A stretch of 64,000 nt of DNA from Bacteroidota bacterium. Lineage in GTDB: Bacteria; Bacteroidota; Bacteroidia; B-17B0; Aurantibacillaceae. Below the pieces are notes generated by a model. It saw only the letters and a program-made list of their open reading frames with translations, searched no databases and was not told where the DNA came from. Positions 16,689 through 26,973 of the stretch are shown one piece after another (positions within the stretch are counted from its first letter, which is position 1; the number at the start of each line of letters is the position of its first letter). The position numbers and the translations under genes were made by a program. Location: NCBI GenBank assembly GCA_016185125.1, contig JACPOC010000032.1, forward strand, positions 87,376 through 151,375, given 5' to 3'.

Positions 16689-18104
16689 ATGAATGAACAT
16701 AAAATATACTGCGCAGGCAAATTTATTACTACTTCCAATAAACTAAAAGTAACAAACAAATATACCGGTAAGGCTTATTCCACTACATACCAAGCCGATG
16801 AAAAAACATTAAATAAAGCTATAGATGCCGCCTTTAAAATAAAAAATAAATGCAAAAGATTATCATCCCTTGAAAAATACACGGCATTAAAATTTATTTC
16901 GGATCAATTAATAAAAAATAAAAAGCAACTTGCAGAAATACTATGTATCGAAAGCGGCAAACCTATTATTTATGCGAATGCAGAAATTGAACGAGCCGCG
17001 CAAACTTTTTTAATTGCGGCAGAAGAAAGCAAGCGATTACCGGGGGAGATTTTAAGTCTGGATTGGACACCAAACGGCAAAAGCAAAAATGGCATTGTTC
17101 GCTATTTTCCTATTGGGATAATAGCCGGAATATCACCCTTCAATTTCCCTTTGAATTTAGCAGTTCACAAAATTGCGCCTGCTATTGCTGCCGGGTGCCC
17201 CATTATTTTAAAACCGGCCTCCACTACTCCATTATCAACTTTAGAACTGGCAAAAATAATTGACCGAACAGAACTTCCAAAAGGAATGGTTTCTATTTTA
17301 CCAATGACAAGAACTACAGGACACTTATTAGTTACCGATAATAGAATAAATTTATTAAGTTTTACCGGATCGCCTAAAATTGGCTGGGCTTTAAAAAAAC
17401 AAAGCGGCAAAAAGAAAGTTGTATTGGAGTTGGGTGGAAATGCGGGCGTAATTATATCAGGTACAGTTACTGTTAAGGAGATTATAGAGAAATGTGTGGC
17501 TGGTGCGTTCTCTTACAGCGGACAAATTTGTATTCACGCTCAAAGGTTCTTCGTGCATGAGAAAAATTACAAAGAATTTCTTTCACTCATGAAAAAAGAA
17601 ACCGGTAATTTAAAAAAAGCAAATCCACTTTCTGCAAATGCACAATTTAGTTGCATGATAGACGAGGACAATGCGCTGCGAGTAGAACAATGGGTAAACG
17701 AAGCTATTAAACAAGGCGCTCAGTTAATTTGCGGCGGAAAAAGGAAAGGAAGTTTTTACGAGGCGACGATCCTCACTAATACAAGTCCTAAAATGAAAGT
17801 AAACGCGGAAGAAATTTTTGGCCCGGTTATATGCATTGAGTCTTACAACGGCAAAATTGAAGAAGCGGTTAAAAAAATAAACGATACCAAATTCGGGTTG
17901 CAGTGCGGGATATTTACCGATTCAATTTCTGAATTGGATTATGCCTTTATTAATTGCGAAGTTGGCGGTGTAATTCATAATGAAGTTCCTACCCTACGCT
18001 TTGATCAAATGCCTTACGGCGGGATTAAGGAAAGTGGTTTGGGTCGCGAAGGCGTGAAGTATGCAATAATGGATATGCTGGAGGCAAAAGTTCTGGTGAA
18101 ATAG
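16689..18104 (+). CDS. NAD(P)-dependent aldehyde dehydrogenase
   Basis: 471 residues, the usual length for the ALDH superfamily. Key residues are present: the oxyanion Asn152 in SPFNFPLN, LKPAS of the cofactor site, FTGSPKIG, the general-base Glu247 in LELGGNAG, and nucleophile Cys281 in SGQICIHAQR. EEIFGPV and the GGIKESGLGREGVKYA end are also standard. It oxidises an aldehyde to an acid; the overall look is closer to lactaldehyde/succinate-semialdehyde or phosphonoacetaldehyde dehydrogenases than to proline-type enzymes, but the substrate is not deducible. It stands alone between the divergent helicase gene and a secreted-protein gene, so context gives no pathway. Confidence 0.92.
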   Translation: MNEHKIYCAGKFITTSNKLKVTNKYTGKAYSTTYQADEKTLNKAIDAAFKIKNKCKRLSSLEKYTALKFISDQLIKNKKQLAEILCIESGKPIIYANAEIERAAQTFLIAAEESKRLPGEILSLDWTPNGKSKNGIVRYFPIGIIAGISPFNFPLNLAVHKIAPAIAAGCPIILKPASTTPLSTLELAKIIDRTELPKGMVSILPMTRTTGHLLVTDNRINLLSFTGSPKIGWALKKQSGKKKVVLELGGNAGVIISGTVTVKEIIEKCVAGAFSYSGQICIHAQRFFVHEKNYKEFLSLMKKETGNLKKANPLSANAQFSCMIDEDNALRVEQWVNEAIKQGAQLICGGKRKGSFYEATILTNTSPKMKVNAEEIFGPVICIESYNGKIEEAVKKINDTKFGLQCGIFTDSISELDYAFINCEVGGVIHNEVPTLRFDQMPYGGIKESGLGREGVKYAIMDMLEAKVLVK

Positions 18105-18198
18105 AAATCAATTCATAATCAAAATTTAAAATATTCTTAGGTTTAAAGAATTTTTGCTATTTTTAATTGTTATAAGGTTATAATCAAACACAAATAAT

Positions 18199-20988
18199 AT
18201 GAAAAAAATTTACAAAAAAATCTCACTAGTATTACTATTATTGACGGTACAAAACCACATTCATGCTCAATGTGCAACAAGTGCCACGCTTGGCAGTTCC
18301 TCTAATATGTACACTTTAATAAGGAACGGAACCAACCCCATTGCCGCAGATAAAAACTTGAATACAATAATTTATGCGCACCGTAATAACGTTTCCGCTT
18401 TTGGAGGCAGTTCAGGAAATATTCGTTATGATGTTTCCATGAATGGAGGAAGTACTTGGTCATTAAATATGGGCGTTGTAAATCCTACCCTTACAGCTCC
18501 CGCACGTTATCCTAACGGGGTAATATACAATCCGGCAGGCAACACAAATCCAAATAACGCATATCTCGGTTATTTAGCGGCAACCGTTAATACCGTTAGT
18601 AACGGATGGAATGGCCCCGTTACCGGAGTAATACAACTAAACGGTTCGGGTAACACCGAATCTTATCAAACTGTCAGCAGCGCGTTAATTCCAAATTCAC
18701 TCGTAAAAGGTGCTCCTGGCGTTTTTTGGTCGGTAGATGCGATTTCAAATGGCACTACTACTTCGGGCTTCAGAATTTATAAAGGAACTTGGAACGGAAC
18801 TAATGATATAGCTTGGGGAATTAATACAACATTTACGCCTGCTTTAAACACCGCGTTCAATGGCACCGCCCAAGTGGCCGATTATAACATTGCATTTGAT
18901 CCAACCGGAAATTTTGGATGGATGAGTTTTCTCGGACACTTAAGTACAGGGCCTGCCGCTTACGCTTATTACCCAATCTTCTACAAAACAACAGACGGTG
19001 GAAATACATGGACTGGCCCCATTCAAGTGAATCTCAATCAATTTCCCTGCCTCACCTCCATCCTTACCAATACCTATGTTTTAACTACGGCCTTTGAACA
19101 TGATCTAACGGTTGACGTTTTTGGAAACCCGCACATGTTAACTACCGTTTGCAATGGTAATAACGATTATACAGTATATTATGGTTTCACGCATCATGTG
19201 GTAGATATTACTTCACAAAGCGGACTTTGGAATGCTTACGATATTGCCAACGTTAATGCAGGTCGTGGAGGCTGGGGCACATCTCCAACCAATAGCGTTA
19301 CCATGGATATTCAACCACAGGCAGCACGAACGGTCGATGGTACAAAACTATTTTTTAACTGGACGAATAATGCCACATACACACTTGGAGCCGCTAACCA
19401 AAGTCCTAACCTTTTTTCAAGAGCCTATGACGCGGTTGCACTAAAATGGACAAACGTTAAGGATTTTACTTCATGTAACGGAGCAACAAACGGCACTATT
19501 TTATTTCCCCACATTGCATCTGAGGTTTTAGAGCCCACAAGCAATTCATTTAAAATGGCCGGGGTTTATGGCCAGTTCAGTGTGCCAAATGATCCGAGCC
19601 AAGTAAGTAATTTTAAATTTCTGGATAATCTTGTTTTTAATAATACTGATTTTACAGTTAATCAGCCCACGGTTGCAGTAAGCATCCAACAGGGTGCGAG
19701 TTGGTTACTTTGCCCTTCAAACACTATTTCTCTTAGTATTGCAGGAACCTATACACAGGTATTATGGAACAATGGTGCAAATACTAATACTACTTCAGTA
19801 AGTACAGGAAGCAATTACATTGTAACGGTGCGAAATGGCTGCGCATTAGGCGCTGATACCATAGCCGTAACCAATCTTACTACAAATATTACAACGCCGG
19901 CAATTTGCATCGGCACTTCTACCACCTTAACAGCAAGTACGAATGCCTTTAGTTATACATGGCAGCCAATGGGCACCTCTGTTCCAACAGTTGTAGTTAG
20001 TCCAACTGTGAATACTTCCTATACAGTAACAGGCACAGGAACCAATGGCTGTACTTTTCCAAAAGTAATAACGGTTACTGTTAATCCATTGCCTACACTT
20101 ACCATAACAGGGAACTCAACTGTTTGTGTGGGATCATCGGTTGTGCAATCTGTTGCAGGAGCGGTAACTTACACTTGGAGTACAAGTGCTAACAGCAGTT
20201 CCGTTACGCTCACTCCAACTGTAAACTCAACTTACACAGTAACCGGAACTGATGCTAATTCCTGTGTAAATACTCAAACAACCGGAATTTCTTTAGTCGC
20301 TAATCCCACAGTAAGTATTGTGGGTAACCTAACGGTTTGCGCCGGTAACTCCACTACATTAACTGCTTCAGGTGCCTCCACATATTCATGGGATAATGGA
20401 GCGACTACTGCGGCAGTAGTTTTGAGCCCAAGTGTAACATCAACTTATACTGTAATCGCAACAGCTTCTACATCTTGTATTGATATAAAAACTATAACTG
20501 TTACATCCAATACTGTTCCCGTGGTGGGAATTAACAGTAACATTAGCTTGATATGCGCAGGCAGTTCGGCCATTTTAACGGGTAATGGGGCTTCTACATA
20601 TACCTGGAACACTAACGCTAATACCACCTCTATAACCGTTAGTCCGACTGTAACAACAACCTATTCTGTTAACGGAACAGCGTCTAATGGATGTAGTAAT
20701 TTCTCTTCATTTACACAATCAGTAAGTGCTTGTACAGGGGTAAATCAGCACCCGTATGCAACGGAAACAATCCTTATTTATCCAAATCCAAACAACGGAG
20801 AGTTTATTATTACAACCACTTCCAAAGCATCTTTATCCATAGTAAATGACCTGGGACAAGTTATCCGAATAATTGAACTTAATGCTCCTGCATTCAGCGC
20901 AAATCTATCTGGTCTTTCAAAAGGGATTTATATGGTAATTGGAAACACTTCCGGTGGAATTACCAGGAACAAACTTGTAATTAATTAA
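18199..20988 (+). CDS. Secreted multidomain protein with Ig-like repeats and T9SS type A sorting domain
   Basis: 929 residues with a signal peptide (MKKIYKKISLVLLLLTVQNHIHAQ). The first about 490 residues look like a sialidase/BNR-type beta-propeller (SMNGGSTWSLN, TTDGGNTWTGPIQV). Residues about 490-840 hold at least four tandem repeats of roughly 80 residues with the pattern ...C.G.S..LTA.GA.TYTW...........VSPTV.TTYTV.GT...GC, each with two cysteines. The end (ILIYPNPNNGEFIITT, SLSIVNDLGQVIR, LSGLSKGIYMV, RNKLVIN) is a type A C-terminal domain, the signal for export through T9SS and anchoring. The role is probably adhesive or glycan-binding; not determinable further. A strong terminator follows. 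Confidence 0.88.
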   Translation: MKKIYKKISLVLLLLTVQNHIHAQCATSATLGSSSNMYTLIRNGTNPIAADKNLNTIIYAHRNNVSAFGGSSGNIRYDVSMNGGSTWSLNMGVVNPTLTAPARYPNGVIYNPAGNTNPNNAYLGYLAATVNTVSNGWNGPVTGVIQLNGSGNTESYQTVSSALIPNSLVKGAPGVFWSVDAISNGTTTSGFRIYKGTWNGTNDIAWGINTTFTPALNTAFNGTAQVADYNIAFDPTGNFGWMSFLGHLSTGPAAYAYYPIFYKTTDGGNTWTGPIQVNLNQFPCLTSILTNTYVLTTAFEHDLTVDVFGNPHMLTTVCNGNNDYTVYYGFTHHVVDITSQSGLWNAYDIANVNAGRGGWGTSPTNSVTMDIQPQAARTVDGTKLFFNWTNNATYTLGAANQSPNLFSRAYDAVALKWTNVKDFTSCNGATNGTILFPHIASEVLEPTSNSFKMAGVYGQFSVPNDPSQVSNFKFLDNLVFNNTDFTVNQPTVAVSIQQGASWLLCPSNTISLSIAGTYTQVLWNNGANTNTTSVSTGSNYIVTVRNGCALGADTIAVTNLTTNITTPAICIGTSTTLTASTNAFSYTWQPMGTSVPTVVVSPTVNTSYTVTGTGTNGCTFPKVITVTVNPLPTLTITGNSTVCVGSSVVQSVAGAVTYTWSTSANSSSVTLTPTVNSTYTVTGTDANSCVNTQTTGISLVANPTVSIVGNLTVCAGNSTTLTASGASTYSWDNGATTAAVVLSPSVTSTYTVIATASTSCIDIKTITVTSNTVPVVGINSNISLICAGSSAILTGNGASTYTWNTNANTTSITVSPTVTTTYSVNGTASNGCSNFSSFTQSVSACTGVNQHPYATETILIYPNPNNGEFIITTTSKASLSIVNDLGQVIRIIELNAPAFSANLSGLSKGIYMVIGNTSGGITRNKLVIN

Positions 20989-21007
20989 AATCCAATTTTA
21001 CTTTTTT

Positions 21008-21031
21008 AAGGGGCTTTCGGGCCCCTTTTTT
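21008..21031 (+). terminator. Rho-independent terminator
   Basis: AAGGGGC/GCCCCTT stem (21008-21014 with 21021-21027), six-base loop, then a T-run. It lies 20 bases after the stop of the T9SS type A protein gene. Confidence 0.9.
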
Positions 21032-21071
21032 ATTGTGTGAAATACCAATACCTTTACACTTTATATAAATT

Positions 21072-22058
21072 ATGGAATACAGAAGATTAGGAAAATCAGG
21101 CTTACAAATAAGTGCTCTTTCATTCGGAAGCTGGGTCACTTTCGGAAAACAAATAGGAGATAATACTGCAGATGAATTAATGAGCATTGCCTACGAGGCC
21201 GGGGTTAATTTTTTTGATAACGCTGAGATATACGCAAGAGGCAAATCGGAAACCGTTATGGGAGAGATCCTTAAAAAGAAAAACTGGGACAGAAGCTCCT
21301 ATTGCGTTAGCAGTAAGGTGTATTTTGGTTACGAAGACGGGAAACCCAACCAAACGGGACTATCCAGAAAGCACATCACCGAAGGATGCAATGCGGCTTT
21401 GAAGCGATTACAGGTTGATTATCTTGATCTTTTTTATTGTCATCGTCCTGATAAAAACACTCCTATTGAAGAAACTGTATGGGCAATGAACACGCTGATT
21501 CAACAGGGTAAGATTTTATATTGGGGTTCCAGCGAATGGAGTAATGATGAAATTATGCAGGCTTTTGTATTTGCCGAACGCCACCGCCTAATAGGCCCCA
21601 CAATGGAGCAGCCTCAGTACAATATGTTTGAAAGAACAAAAATTGAAAAAGATTATTTAATGCTTTTCAGGGATTTCGGCCTGGGAACTACTATCTGGAG
21701 CCCTTTAGCCAGTGGATTATTAACCGGCAAATACAATGATGGAATGCCCACAGATAATCGTTTACACATAGAAGGCATGGATTGGTTGAAAGAGAGAACA
21801 TTGGGGGATAATACCAGAATCGAAAAAACAAAACAACTTTATAATATCGCCAAAGAGTTAGGTGTCAGTTTACCTAAAATGGCAATTGCATGGTGCGTAA
21901 AAAATCCAAACGTGAGTACCACCATTTTAGGAGCCAGTAAGCCAGAACAGTTAAAGGAGACATTGACTTCGCTTGATGTTGTGCCTCTACTCACACCACA
22001 AATAATGGAAAAAATTGAAGGCATTTTACAGAATAAGCCTGTTCAGCCACTGTTTTAA
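21072..22058 (+). CDS. Aldo/keto reductase (Kv-beta/YghZ-like)
   Basis: 328 residues forming a TIM-barrel aldo/keto reductase. The catalytic tetrad is D49, Y54, K82 and H124 (FFDNAEIYARG, VSSKVYFG, DLFYCHRPD). The C-terminal cofactor region has ILGASKPEQLKE. The MEYRRLGKSGLQISALSFGSW opening and the WSNDEIMQAF and SPLASGLLTGKYNDG segments place it near the voltage-gated potassium-channel beta-subunit/YghZ group (AKR6/AKR14) of NADPH-dependent reductases of small aldehydes and ketones. The physiological substrate is unknown. It is a single gene between a terminator and the end of the efflux operon transcribed toward it. Confidence 0.92.
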   Translation: MEYRRLGKSGLQISALSFGSWVTFGKQIGDNTADELMSIAYEAGVNFFDNAEIYARGKSETVMGEILKKKNWDRSSYCVSSKVYFGYEDGKPNQTGLSRKHITEGCNAALKRLQVDYLDLFYCHRPDKNTPIEETVWAMNTLIQQGKILYWGSSEWSNDEIMQAFVFAERHRLIGPTMEQPQYNMFERTKIEKDYLMLFRDFGLGTTIWSPLASGLLTGKYNDGMPTDNRLHIEGMDWLKERTLGDNTRIEKTKQLYNIAKELGVSLPKMAIAWCVKNPNVSTTILGASKPEQLKETLTSLDVVPLLTPQIMEKIEGILQNKPVQPLF

Positions 22059-22261
22059 TTTATTTTATCAAAATTAAATTTATACCAAAGTGATTTAATT
22101 TATTAAAAAAAATGTAATCCTATGCGCACGTTTTTTTAGTTTGTTGCTCTAAATTTACGAACTTGGTTGCTATGAAAGCATTAACTTCATTTAAGAGTTA
22201 ATAGAGTTTATTTGCAGATGGATCATAACTGCACTTCACAAATCAATTGCACTAAAACAAA

Positions 22262-22292
22262 TTCAGCACAGGTTTTAGAAATGCTGAAACCT
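22262..22292. other. Two overlapping, mutually exclusive hairpins downstream of the efflux operon
   Basis: TTCAGCA (22262-22268) pairs with TGCTGAA (22282-22288), while AGGTTT (22270-22275) pairs with AAACCT (22287-22292). The two stems share bases and cannot form together. There is no long T-run, so this is not a textbook terminator. The rest of 22059-22322 is AT-rich with no coding sequence I can support. Confidence 0.4.
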
Positions 22293-22322
22293 TGTACGGT
22301 TATTTCAATATAAATTTCAACT

Positions 22323-23753
22323 TTATTGCCAGCCGCCACCTAAAGCCCTATAAATTTCTACTCTGGCTTTCATCTGTTTCATCTTGGTTTCAACCAATTC
22401 AAATCTTGATTCAAGAGCGTCGCGCTGCGTAAGCAATACCTCCATGTAATCTGCCCTTGCGGATTTAAAGAGAATGTTTGAAATTTCTATAGATTGATTT
22501 AACGCTTCTACCTGTTTTGATTTAAGTTCGTAACTTTTTTGCAAGTTGTTGATATTTGATAACTGATTTACAACTTCTATATGCGCTCTTAAAATAGCGC
22601 GTTCATAATTATAAACAGCTTGTACTTGTTTTGAACCGGCAGTATAGTAATTTGCTTTAATAACGTTTCTATTAATCAGTGGTGCGATCAGATCTCCTGC
22701 TAATGAAAAAATCAACGATTCCGGTGTTTTTAAAAGGTAAGCCGGATTAAAGGCACCCAAACCACCGCCCGCAGTTATCCTTAAGGCGGGATAGAATTCT
22801 GCCTTTGCTGCTTTTATATCCAATCTGGCTGCTGTTAGCTGCCGTTCGGCCTGTTTAATATCCGGACGGTTTTCAAGCAATTGTGAAGGAACTCCTTCAC
22901 GAATCGAATCAAGCGGCAGATTGTTAAACGTTTTAGAATTTCTTTTTACAGGTTGCGGAAAACTCCCAATAAGAAAGTTGATCTTATTCTCCGTTTCGGT
23001 GATCTGCTGCTTAATATAAAACTGGCGGCTTTGACTCTTTAACACTTCCGCTTCAAATCGCCTTACAGCTAATTCTGTAACTCTTGCTGATTGTTTTTCA
23101 AGCTTAACTATTTCAAGCGAATTTTTGTAAATATCAATGTTCTGCGTAAGTATTTCCAACTGATTGTCAAGCGCCACTAACTCATAATACGAACTTGCAA
23201 TTTCAGCTATCAATTGAGTCACCATAAAATTCCGGCCATCTACCGAAGCCAAATATCTATTAACAGCGGCCTTTTTGGCGTTGTGCAATTTATTCCAGAT
23301 ATCAACTTCCCACGAAGCACTTATTCCCACAGCATAATTTGGAAGGATATCCGGCACTTTTTTCCCCGGCGTAATATCATGAGCAGCATCACTTGCGCCG
23401 TGACTTGTATAACGTCCCACTTTTTCAATGCCCGATCCTATCCCTACTCCGGCTATGGGAAGGTAAGCCCCTCTTCTGGCTCTGACTTCATTTTTTGAAA
23501 TATTTATTTCCTGCAGCATAATATTAAACTCCTGATTTTTTTTCAGAGCCGAATCAATCAATGCAATTAAATTAGGATCAGTAAAAAAATCCTTCCATTT
23601 TGTTTTGCCAATAGTAATACTGTCATTCTCCCCGGTAAAGCTTTTTGGAAGCGTTTTATTTTCCTTTTTAATTAGAGTTGGACTTATACAGGCAGTATAC
23701 ATTAATGATAATGTTGCCAGCCCAATGTATAAAAACTGTTTATTTTTGCTCAT
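22323..23753 (-). CDS. TolC/OprM-type outer-membrane efflux lipoprotein
   Basis: 476 residues from the Met at 23753 (two further in-frame Met codons lie 6 and 9 bases upstream). The N-terminus MSKNKQFLYIGLATLSLMYTAC ends in a lipobox with Cys22, as in the OprM/NodT branch of outer-membrane factors. Two long coiled-coil repeats follow, with the typical RPDIKQAERQLTAARLDIKAAKAEFYPALRITAGGG signature before residue 320 (quoted in part). It forms the trimeric outer-membrane exit duct for the RND pump encoded just upstream; the coding regions overlap by 14 bases, so the stoichiometry is likely set by translational coupling. Confidence 0.93.
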   Translation of the reverse strand: MSKNKQFLYIGLATLSLMYTACISPTLIKKENKTLPKSFTGENDSITIGKTKWKDFFTDPNLIALIDSALKKNQEFNIMLQEINISKNEVRARRGAYLPIAGVGIGSGIEKVGRYTSHGASDAAHDITPGKKVPDILPNYAVGISASWEVDIWNKLHNAKKAAVNRYLASVDGRNFMVTQLIAEIASSYYELVALDNQLEILTQNIDIYKNSLEIVKLEKQSARVTELAVRRFEAEVLKSQSRQFYIKQQITETENKINFLIGSFPQPVKRNSKTFNNLPLDSIREGVPSQLLENRPDIKQAERQLTAARLDIKAAKAEFYPALRITAGGGLGAFNPAYLLKTPESLIFSLAGDLIAPLINRNVIKANYYTAGSKQVQAVYNYERAILRAHIEVVNQLSNINNLQKSYELKSKQVEALNQSIEISNILFKSARADYMEVLLTQRDALESRFELVETKMKQMKARVEIYRALGGGWQ

Positions 23754-26700
23754 GATCATCATTTTCTTCTTTATAGGAAAACCTATCTATTTTGTGAACG
23801 AATTCTTCAGTTAATGAACTGTCATCTTCATTTCTGATCATTTGTCGCCCTTTAGCCAATGAACCAAAAATATAGTACAATCCCGGAACAATAATAACAC
23901 CAAACACAGTACCAAAAATCATACCCCCCATGGCCGATGCGCCAATGGTACGATTACCGATAGCGCCGGCACCATGTGCAATCACTAAGGGAATTAATCC
24001 GGCAATAAAGGCGAAGGAGGTCATTAAAATAGGTCTGAACCTCACGCGTGCTTCTTCTATGGCCGCATCGATAACCGATAAACCCTCCCTTTGCTTTTGC
24101 ACCGCAAATTCTACAATTAACACCGCATTCTTACCCAGCAAGCCTACCAACATGACTAATCCTACTTGGGCATAAATATCGTTGGCCAATCCTAAACTTT
24201 TAATTAAAAGGAAGGAACCAAATACACCCGCCGGTAAGGAAAGTATAACGGACAGTGGAATGATAAAGCTTTCGTATTGAGCCGCCAGAACAAAGTAAAC
24301 GAATATAAGTACGATGATAAAGATGTAAACTGCTTCGTTTCCACGTTTGGTTTCATCATAGGAAAGTGCCGCCCAATCAATGTCGTAACCGTGCGGAAGT
24401 GTTTTGGCTGCTACTTCCTGAACGGCTTTGATGGCCTCGCCGCTACTGTAATTATGTGCAGCCCCCCCCCTGATGGCAGCCGTGTTATACATGTTATACC
24501 GGTTAATTTCATTTGCACCTTGGGTTTTATAAATTTTCATGAAAGCAGAAAAAGGAACCATTTCATTTCGATTGTTTTTCACGTACAGGTTCATGATATC
24601 GGTTGGCAGTTTCCTGAATTCAGGTGAAGCCTGTACAAATACTTTAAAGAAGCGCTGGTATTTGATAAACCCCAGCTCATAAGTACTTCCCACAAAAATA
24701 GAAAGTGTATTCATGGCATTACCAATAGTAACACCTTTTTGCATTGCCGACTGATTATCAAACTCAATTTCGTATTGCGGGTAATTAGCACTAAAAAATG
24801 TAAACAATCCCGTAATTTCTTTACGCTTTCTCATTTCATTCATAAAATCGGTGGTTACTTTTTCAAGTTGCTTATAATCGCCGCTGTTTGTTTTATCCAG
24901 CAATTGCAAAGCAAAACCACCGGCTGCTCCAAAACCCGGTACCGCAGGCGGATCAAAAAACTCAATGGTAGCTCCCGGAATTAATTTCGTCTTTTCTTCA
25001 AGCTCGTCTATAATTTCGGTTACCGTGTGTTTTCTGTCAGCCCATGGTTTTAAGTTAATTAAACAAGTTCCTGCGTTAGATCCGCGGCCTTCTGTTAATA
25101 CCTCGTAACCGGCAATGGAAGAGACGGATTTTACGCCGTCAACCTCCTGGATCACCTTCACTAATTTTTCAGAAAGATCATTGGTTCTTTCCAAGGTTGA
25201 ACCGGGAGGCGTTTGAATAATGGCATACAACATCCCTTGATCTTCACTTGGAATAAAACCCGACGGTAAACTGTTGCTCACAGCTACAATACCCAGCGCG
25301 AACAACACAAATAAACCAACGGTAATAAGTTTGCGGTGCGCAATTATTCGCAGCAATCCAACGTATTTACCGGTAAGCTTTTCAAATCCACGATTAAATC
25401 TATCCAGCAATCTGTTCATCCATGTTTTTTTTCTCGGCTTGCCATGATTATTCTTTAAGATCATTGCGCATAAAACCGGTGTAACCGTTAATGCTACAAC
25501 ACCCGAAAGAACAATAGCGGAGGCCATAGTGATGGAAAACTGACGGTAGAATGTACCCACCGGGCCCGACATAAAGGATACAGGAACAAACACCGACACC
25601 ATCAGCAAGGTAATTGCAATAACGGCGCCGCTGATTTCACCAATTACTTTTCGTACAGCGTTGTATGGCGATAGATGTTCCTCTTCCATTTTAGCGTGTA
25701 CGGCCTCGACGACGACAATGGCATCATCCACCACAATACCAATGGCAAGCACCAATGCAAACAAGGTAACCATATTAATGGTAAGGCCAAATAATTGCAT
25801 GCAGAAAAAAGCACCGATCAATGAGATGGGTACTGCCAGCGTTGGTATAAGCGTTGAGCGCCAATCGCCCAAAAAAATAAATACCACCAGGGCTACAAGT
25901 ATAAACGCGTCGCGTAATGTACAGAGAACACTTTCAATGGAGGCGTCCAAAAAAGTAGAAACATCATAACTGATTTCATAATCCATTCCAGGAGGAAATG
26001 ATTTTTTGAGTTCTTCCAGTTGAACTTTTACTTTTTCAATTACTTCAGTCGCGTTACTTCCGTAAGTTTGCTTTAATACCAAGGCTGCAGACGGAAGCCC
26101 GTTCATGCTTGAATATATATCATAATACTCGCTTCCTAAAGCAACCGTTGCCACATCCTTTAAGCGAAGCATTTCGCCGTTGGGGTTGGATCGTATAATT
26201 ACATTTTCGTATTGCTCGGGTTCATTAAAACGATCGTTATAGGTTAACACATATTCAAGAGCTTCGGCTTGGTTACCATCACCACGGCCAATTCTTCCGG
26301 CTTTACCAATTATACTCTGATCGCTCAGAGCTTCCATTACTTCGTCGGGTGAAACATTGTAAGCACGCATACGATCGGGGTTTAGCCATATACGCATCGC
26401 ATACTGCCGGCTGCCCAATATCCTTACCTGACCTATGCCGTTAATGCGCTGAAGTTCGGGCACCATGTTAACCCCCGCGTAATTAAACAGATACTTCATG
26501 TTCGCGTTTTTATCTGTACTATAAAGATTCACGTACAATAACATGCTTGGAATTACCGGCGTTATTACTACACCTTCGCGCTGCACCAAAATAGGAAGCC
26601 TGTTAGTTACCTGCTGCACCCTGTTAGAAACCTGCACCAACGCTTGGTTAATATCGGTACCCGGATTAAATACTACCTGAATATTTGCCTCACCCGCACT

Positions 26701-26949
26701 GGTGGCATCGGAAGTCATGTATCGCATGCCCCATGCACCGTTAATAGATTGCTCTAAAGGAATAATTACCGATTCTGCTAACGATTTAGCACTTGCTCCG
26801 GGATAAGACGCACTTACCATAACTACAGGAGGAGCCACATCGGGAAATTGAGAAGTAGGCAGCGATTTTATTGCCAACATACCTACAAACAAAATAACAA
26901 GTGATACTACTATGGCCAGTACCGGTCGTTGAATGAATTTACTAAACAT
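23740..26949 (-). CDS. RND-family hydrophobe/amphiphile efflux pump, inner-membrane subunit (AcrB-like)
   Basis: 1069 residues, the standard length for HAE1 transporters. The MFSKFIQRPVLAIVVSLVILFVGMLA opening (TM1; quoted as the start), QFPDVAPPVV, LALVLAIGIVVDDAIVVVEAV of TM4 with its paired aspartates, and GLLGKNAVLIVEFAVQ of TM10 identify the family. It drives proton-coupled export of drugs, bile-type detergents or solvents across the envelope. It is flanked by adaptor and outer-membrane genes in one operon. A run of nine G (plus-strand C 24462-24470) lies within the codons for RGGA around the periplasmic loop, an unusual homopolymer in this AT-rich sequence and a possible slippage site. 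Confidence 0.96.
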   Translation of the reverse strand: MFSKFIQRPVLAIVVSLVILFVGMLAIKSLPTSQFPDVAPPVVMVSASYPGASAKSLAESVIIPLEQSINGAWGMRYMTSDATSAGEANIQVVFNPGTDINQALVQVSNRVQQVTNRLPILVQREGVVITPVIPSMLLYVNLYSTDKNANMKYLFNYAGVNMVPELQRINGIGQVRILGSRQYAMRIWLNPDRMRAYNVSPDEVMEALSDQSIIGKAGRIGRGDGNQAEALEYVLTYNDRFNEPEQYENVIIRSNPNGEMLRLKDVATVALGSEYYDIYSSMNGLPSAALVLKQTYGSNATEVIEKVKVQLEELKKSFPPGMDYEISYDVSTFLDASIESVLCTLRDAFILVALVVFIFLGDWRSTLIPTLAVPISLIGAFFCMQLFGLTINMVTLFALVLAIGIVVDDAIVVVEAVHAKMEEEHLSPYNAVRKVIGEISGAVIAITLLMVSVFVPVSFMSGPVGTFYRQFSITMASAIVLSGVVALTVTPVLCAMILKNNHGKPRKKTWMNRLLDRFNRGFEKLTGKYVGLLRIIAHRKLITVGLFVLFALGIVAVSNSLPSGFIPSEDQGMLYAIIQTPPGSTLERTNDLSEKLVKVIQEVDGVKSVSSIAGYEVLTEGRGSNAGTCLINLKPWADRKHTVTEIIDELEEKTKLIPGATIEFFDPPAVPGFGAAGGFALQLLDKTNSGDYKQLEKVTTDFMNEMRKRKEITGLFTFFSANYPQYEIEFDNQSAMQKGVTIGNAMNTLSIFVGSTYELGFIKYQRFFKVFVQASPEFRKLPTDIMNLYVKNNRNEMVPFSAFMKIYKTQGANEINRYNMYNTAAIRGGAAHNYSSGEAIKAVQEVAAKTLPHGYDIDWAALSYDETKRGNEAVYIFIIVLIFVYFVLAAQYESFIIPLSVILSLPAGVFGSFLLIKSLGLANDIYAQVGLVMLVGLLGKNAVLIVEFAVQKQREGLSVIDAAIEEARVRFRPILMTSFAFIAGLIPLVIAHGAGAIGNRTIGASAMGGMIFGTVFGVIIVPGLYYIFGSLAKGRQMIRNEDDSSLTEEFVHKIDRFSYKEENDDHEQK

Positions 26950-26973
26950 ATTGTTTCTTTTTAGGTTATAATA

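Noticed and set aside
18165..18178. GTTATAAG before the T9SS type A protein gene as a LytTR box
   Set aside because: There is no second copy 21 bp away.
22224..22232. ATAACTGCA as a LytTR box
   Set aside because: The match is partial and it has no 21-bp partner.
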